DNA from: Trichomonas tenax
Lineage: Eukaryota > Parabasalia > Trichomonadida > Trichomonadidae
Assembly (NCBI GenBank): GCA_023091735.1
Contig: JALKBU010001205.1
Location: 1 to 14,746 of the forward strand
DNA length: 14,746 nt
Direction: 5' to 3'
The position numbers and the translations under genes are program-made. Under the pieces are notes generated by a model. It saw nothing but the letters and a program-made list of their open reading frames with translations. It was not told the origin of the DNA and searched no databases. Position 1 is the stretch's first letter. Every line of letters starts with the position of its first letter. Below, one piece after another: positions 13,949 to 14,746 of this stretch.

Positions 13949-14746
13949 TTATTTTGATTATTTGATAATACACTGCAAAAATTATGATTTACACGTCAAA
14001 AAAATCGAATTACAATACAAAAAGCAAAATATATACTCAATCCCAAGCAAAAAGCTCCGAAACAATAGAGCTGATGCAGGACTTCTTATTCAGCATATTT
14101 TTCCTTTTGAGAAATCATATTTTGTTGTATTTTTTAATTGTTAATATAAATTCAAAATTTGCATTGGCCAAATCCCAGCTTGAGCATTGTTTCATAGTGA
14201 GAATCGAGGAATTGAACAAATATTTTTAGTCAAATCAAAGTCTTTAATATCAATCAATATGCTTGTAATGAAATGCTTATCTCTAACGAGCTTTGAGGAA
14301 TGATGACTAGATGATGCTTGATTTAAATTTTTTTTCAAGATTAATTGCAGAAACATTCGGGTTTTCCGAATAAAAACACTTTACATCTATTAATATATAT
14401 TTTCCTCGATTTTGAAAATCAAAATTCAATGAGAAAAAGAAATTCAATTAAGAAGTTGGTTCACTCTAACTAAGGCCTCTTACCATAAACGAGAGATATT
14501 GTTGCATTCATGGCCGAGATGTTGGTTGTTGCATTGATTATAACATATGTCCTTTTTTTTCGAAATAAAAATAATATCTTCGCAATTAGTGTGATTTGTT
14601 AACTCCCACAAAGCATACGGGCTACATGCAGGCATTTTATTCCTATAACTACTCATAAACTCCTAAAATTGATCAAAATACTATTTCGATTTCGCTATTT
14701 TAATAAGTATTTACCAAATTTCTATTTATTTCTGTTATTAAGATGC
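13949..14746. other. Intergenic, nothing substantial
   Basis: A+T-rich sequence. Short open frames at 13962-14229 are low-complexity and resemble no protein. ATTCGG/CCGAAT at 14355-14371 forms a 6-bp stem with a 5-base loop. Confidence 0.5.

Noticed and set aside
13471..13973. Leftward open frames opposite eS26
   Set aside because: They are the antisense shadow of a well supported G+C-rich ribosomal gene.
1..14746. tRNA, rRNA and CRISPR arrays
   Set aside because: No GTTCGANTC-type T-arm with a matching acceptor stem, no rRNA-like conserved blocks, and no regularly spaced short direct repeats were found by eye.

Overview
The window looks like nuclear DNA of a trichomonad (Parabasalia), probably Tritrichomonas-like; the genus is a guess. 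It is very A+T-rich, and no introns are evident in the genes I can read. Two ribosomal protein genes stand out as G+C-richer islands. Both start a few bases after CCTTT, the M5 core promoter element described in Trichomonas vaginalis. The P1 gene also has a perfect match to the M3 (Myb-bound) element. Stop codons overlap or lie just before TAAA, the trichomonad polyadenylation tetranucleotide.

Layout. 84-338 (-) is a fragment of a Cys-rich right-handed beta-helix-like surface protein. 767-2929 (+) is an intact membrane-anchored clan GH-A-like glycoside hydrolase. 3071-4617 (+) and 5166-5936 (+) are broken copies of the beta-helix-like family; the first keeps a frameshifted C-terminal membrane helix and basic tail. 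6080-6436 (-) is an unrecognised coding remnant interrupted by TGA. 6595-7083 (+) is an intact 162-residue C2-like protein. From 7084 to about 12190 there is no convincing intact gene. 12350-12673 (-) is ribosomal P1 and 13594-13947 (+) is ribosomal eS26. These two are divergently transcribed across about 920 bases that hold a three-copy 108/109-bp degenerate tandem repeat. 13948-14746 holds nothing I can name.

The most striking part is the gene-poor interval 9051-11598. It carries eight separate long imperfect inverted repeats: 9051-9127, 9345-9417, 9475-9533, 9699-9772, 9810-9880, 9926-10011, 10150-10246 and 11417-11598. Most arms are aligned without indels, their sequences mostly differ from one another, and their loops are mostly short (7-15 nt). 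They look like a cluster of microRNA-precursor-like or hairpin-siRNA loci, or alternatively a graveyard of fold-back elements. The largest has 74-nt arms, and one arm lies in an open frame, so its other arm would be antisense to that frame. A ninth inverted repeat lies at 5015-5099. Whether any are transcribed cannot be decided from sequence alone.

Functionally, the left third is surface biology: an anchored glycosidase beside decaying members of a surface-protein family. The right end is housekeeping translation, with well-formed core promoters. The middle is a structured, gene-poor interval with short coding relics, including a possible histone H3 tail fragment.
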